Part shown: positions 61,401-64,000 of the stretch, piece after piece
Layout: every line of letters begins with the position of its first letter
Numbering within the stretch: the first letter of the stretch is position 1
DNA from: Amia ocellicauda
Taxonomy: Eukaryota; Chordata; Actinopteri; Amiiformes; Amiidae
Length of the DNA: 64,000 nt
NCBI RefSeq assembly: GCF_036373705.1
Contig: NC_089850.1
Span: 34,706,233-34,770,232, forward strand
Direction: 5' to 3'
Notes under the pieces: generated by a model
Told to the model about the DNA's origin: nothing
The model's database searches: none
Seen by the model: only the letters and a program-made list of their open reading frames with translations
Translations under genes and position numbers: made by a program

Positions 61401-63674
61401 AGGTACTGAGTGTGTTGCTATGAAGTGAACAGTTCTGTAAAGTACTGCAGACAGTAATTAGTTTGCACTTTACATTGTGTGTCTGTTTCTATCAGTGTAC
61501 AAAGTTTTAGGTTTTCATTTTTTTTTTCTTTACAGGTTTTGAATTTGGCAGGAACAAGTTGGAAGACCTGATCCGATGTATTGAACGGAGCCGCTCTGTC
61601 CCGGACACCTGTGCTGCTCTCCTCCAGGTAAAACCGTGCCTACAAAGAATAGCAATAAAAAAGTCGTGTCTACAGTCTGCCTTCTACAGATTCCAGAGTC
61701 ATGCGCTGAGGCACGTCTGTAACACGCTTGTAGCAACTGCATAGTCTAATGAGTTGACGGTGACTTTAAGAGTGTCTGCGCTGGATTGATGACTGAGCGG
61801 TGAGTGCGTTCCTGTGTTTCAGATCGTCGGCAAGTGTTTCCCTCGGCAGGAGAAGGAGAGACTGATTGAGGGTTTGCGTCAAGGACTCAAAGACAACCAG
61901 ACCAGCTCTGCCCAGGGGTCCTGCACTCTCTTGTGCAGCATCTTGGAAGCTCACCCCACTGAGCTCACTGGATTGGTGAGAGGAACAGTGCTTTAATGTT
62001 ATAGCGTCAGTTACAGCTCTGAACTTCTGTATAGCAAGTGTTTGGGCTTCTGGTCAGCTGGACAGCAAGTTCAGCTCAGGCCACACGTCTGTCTTGCAGC
62101 TTGAACCACCCAACCCAATATGCAGCAACCCTGTTAGGGAATAAGAGCCTTAGAAGTCCTCCAATCTGACTTTTTATAGAATCTTTTGCAGGCAGAAATA
62201 GGAGTGTATGCAGGGAAACCATTTTTGGATTATAACCTGCTCTCTCCTTTGTGCTATAGCTTCCTCAGGTGCTCCATGCATTTCTGGGCTTGAGGGATGC
62301 GGAAGAGAGGGTGAGAGAGAGCGCGAAGGAGGGTGTTCTCCAACTGTTCCGACTGGACAGTGTGACGGTCGTCAACTCCCTCATCAACTACTCGTCTGCT
62401 GACAGGTGGGATTTATGAATCTAAACTGGCCTGTGAAGAACATTCTCTGAGGGATCAAACATGATTGAAGTCCCACACCTTGTAAAATGTTTTTTAAAAA
62501 GCTTCGACAATCATGCCTTCGTTATTTGTCAGATGTCACGACTCACGCAGTTATCCTGGATTACCTAGACAATCAGAGCCACGCAATGTCCACCTGCTCA
62601 TGATCCCAAGCTTAATTCTATCGTGTGTCGGCCTCTCTTTCCTATTAAGGGGGAGAGACGGTCAGTCACTTACTGTAGGTCAGCACATAATGCGTGTTTG
62701 ATTGTTTTCCAGCACCGTTCAGCAGCAGAAGTGGTGTGTCAAGCTGTGGGGGGCCATCCTGGCCATCAGCAGGGGTCTCTGGCCACTGAGCGAGCTGATG
62801 GCCTTGGCTAGTACAGGGCAAGCCGTGGCGGTAAGTGACTAGAAAGCCCAACATGACGAGGGCACGGCCCGGAACTGTCCCTTCTGGACTCGTTTTGAAT
62901 CTGCTTCTCTTTGCCTTGGTCAGGCCCGTGCTGTAGTGGACTTCCTGTCTGAGAACAGCCTGGAGGCTTTGAACACGCACTTTGTGGAGCTCTTCGCTGG
63001 CCTGTTGCCCCTTCTGGGTCCTGAGAGTCCAGCTCTGGACGCAGGCCTCAGTGTCAGGAGGTAAGAGTTTGTGTTGGGGAGCCAGCGGTGAATCACACCA
63101 GAAAACTGTCGTCCGTTATTATACTTGCACAAATTTGTCTCCGACGCCCAGTCCAGTGATATGGTCCCGCTCTCTCTCCAGCACCACTGTGGACGCCCTG
63201 AAGGCTGTGCTGTCTCAAGCACAGTTGAGCGATGTCCTTCAGCACATGGACCGAGACAGAGTATGGGAACTGCTCAGGGAACCAGGTCGGGAGCCTGAGG
63301 GGATCTTCCTGCTGACCAGGTAAGACAAGCTGGGCTCAAGCATTAGGCCCCGAGCAGATCCAAAGAACTGTCCTACAGACATTTATTAATACATGATTAA
63401 TAGGGCCACCAACTTTCCATAGACACCCTTTCAGAGGGCAATTTTAGACGACTCATCCAGGTTGATAATAATCAAACCCCTAGCAGGGACAAATGGATAA
63501 ACCGTAATTAGCTAGAGAAAAAGTTGCAAAATAAATTACTTTGTTCTGTTGAACGACAGGGCGCTGTTGAGGTTCGATGCCCCTGGCATGCCTGCTGTGG
63601 TAACTTCCCTCTGTGAGCGGTACAGCAGCATGGGAGAGAGCCAGAAGATCTGCGTGGTGGATTTCTTCTCTGCT
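56062..63674 (+). CDS. MROH-like HEAT-repeat protein, copy D (exons 2-18; 3' end outside window)
   Basis: Coding exons are 56062-56083, 56360-56496, 58874-59035, 59223-59414, 59504-59614, 59765-59844, 60167-60272, 60599-60694, 61018-61125, 61270-61402, 61536-61627, 61823-61975, 62260-62405, 62713-62830, 62924-63060, 63182-63319 and 63560-63674. This gives 682 residues in an open frame. The window ends in intron 18, so exons 19-25 are unseen. The intron 18 sequence matches copies A and B rather than the deleted form of copy C, so exons 19-21 are probably present. Exon 3 has the DSES codons. Exons 11-12 are the common type. Two private Ala-to-Thr changes are seen, at about 61083 and 63186. Confidence 0.82.
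56547..56606. repeat. (TA)n microsatellite beside the LTR-like block, unit 3
   Basis: A TA run of about 30 dinucleotides, much longer than the matching run in unit 1 (17367-17382). Confidence 0.85.
56615..58451. mobile_element. Putative solo LTR in intron 3 of copy D
   Basis: Same 1,837-bp block with the same ends. Its right TA flank is expanded (58452-58481). Confidence 0.4.
58523..58725. mobile_element. Tc1-type MITE in intron 3 of copy D
   Basis: Counterpart of the unit 1 MITE, 203 bp, with the same inverted ends. Confidence 0.65.
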
Positions 63675-64000
63675 GTGAGTGTCATCTCCCCGGACTTTCA
63701 TATAACCAAATTATACTTCGTTTCCACTGGCCACGTTTAGGTGCACCTCCGCATGGCCGGGCTGTAACCGTGTAACTGTAACTGTACGCCAGAGTTTATA
63801 TTCATTGCCGTGAGGTACAGCTGCCCTAGGAAGTGATTGTGAGACACCAAAGGTGTAGAAACCAGGACGTAATGAAAAAATATTTATAAAACAAATTACA
63901 TCACTTAAAAACATGATGGTATTTGTTAGAAAATTGTCGCATCTATTCCCATTTCATCTAGTTAATAATAAACCTTAAATATCCTAGATATTTCCCTTAT
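59040..64000 (+). repeat. Tandem unit 4 of the MROH array (partial)
   Basis: The first 5 kb of a fourth repeat, holding copy D exons 5-18. It shares most small variants with unit 3 but the 22-bp intron 12 variant with unit 2, and lacks the diverged exon 11-12 patch of unit 3. Confidence 0.97.

Overview
This is vertebrate nuclear DNA, most likely from a ray-finned fish. It has short coding exons with GT/AG splice sites, AT-rich introns and spacers, a Tc1/mariner element of the kind common in fish, a hAT relic, a CR1/L2-type LINE fragment and many (TA)n runs. Nothing prokaryotic is present.

The window is a head-to-tail tandem array of one large unit. Sequence at 1 restarts at 19801, 40917 and 59040, giving three full periods of 19,800, 21,116 and 18,123 bp and a partial fourth. 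Each period carries one copy of a multi-exon plus-strand gene, a maestro heat-like repeat (MROH) family member. I reconstruct 25 exons: a non-coding exon 1, a short start exon 2, exons 3-4 around a transposon-filled intron, then exons 5-25. The full product is about 964-968 residues of Leu-rich helical repeats with an MROH-type C-terminus. Copy A (exons 5-25) has its start left of the window. Copies B and C are complete. Copy D runs off the right edge in intron 18. No copy has a frameshift or premature stop on the chosen splice model.

The spacer between copies (for example 7215-16225) has a fixed order: a 1.5 kb foldback whose left arm holds a 21-bp VNTR, a second 1.5 kb foldback with about 730-bp arms, a third foldback of about 1.1 kb, a reverse-strand LINE 3' fragment, about 1.7 kb of unrecognised AT-rich DNA, a 993-bp hAT relic with 8-bp target duplications, a CpG-bearing stretch, and a TATA promoter preceded by a triplet-rich hairpin flanked by two TTACGTCA (CRE-like) sites. 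Intron 3 holds a 1,837-bp LTR-like block and a small Tc1-type MITE.

The units are nearly identical but not clones. Unit 2 alone has a 1,217-bp Tc1 insertion. Copy C has lost exons 19-21 in frame and has a sharply diverged exon 11-12 patch. Copy B lacks 12 bp of exon 3. Intron 12 alleles alternate A/C versus B/D, unlike the A/B versus C/D grouping of the flanking markers. This points to ongoing unequal exchange and gene conversion, possibly including a donor copy outside the window.
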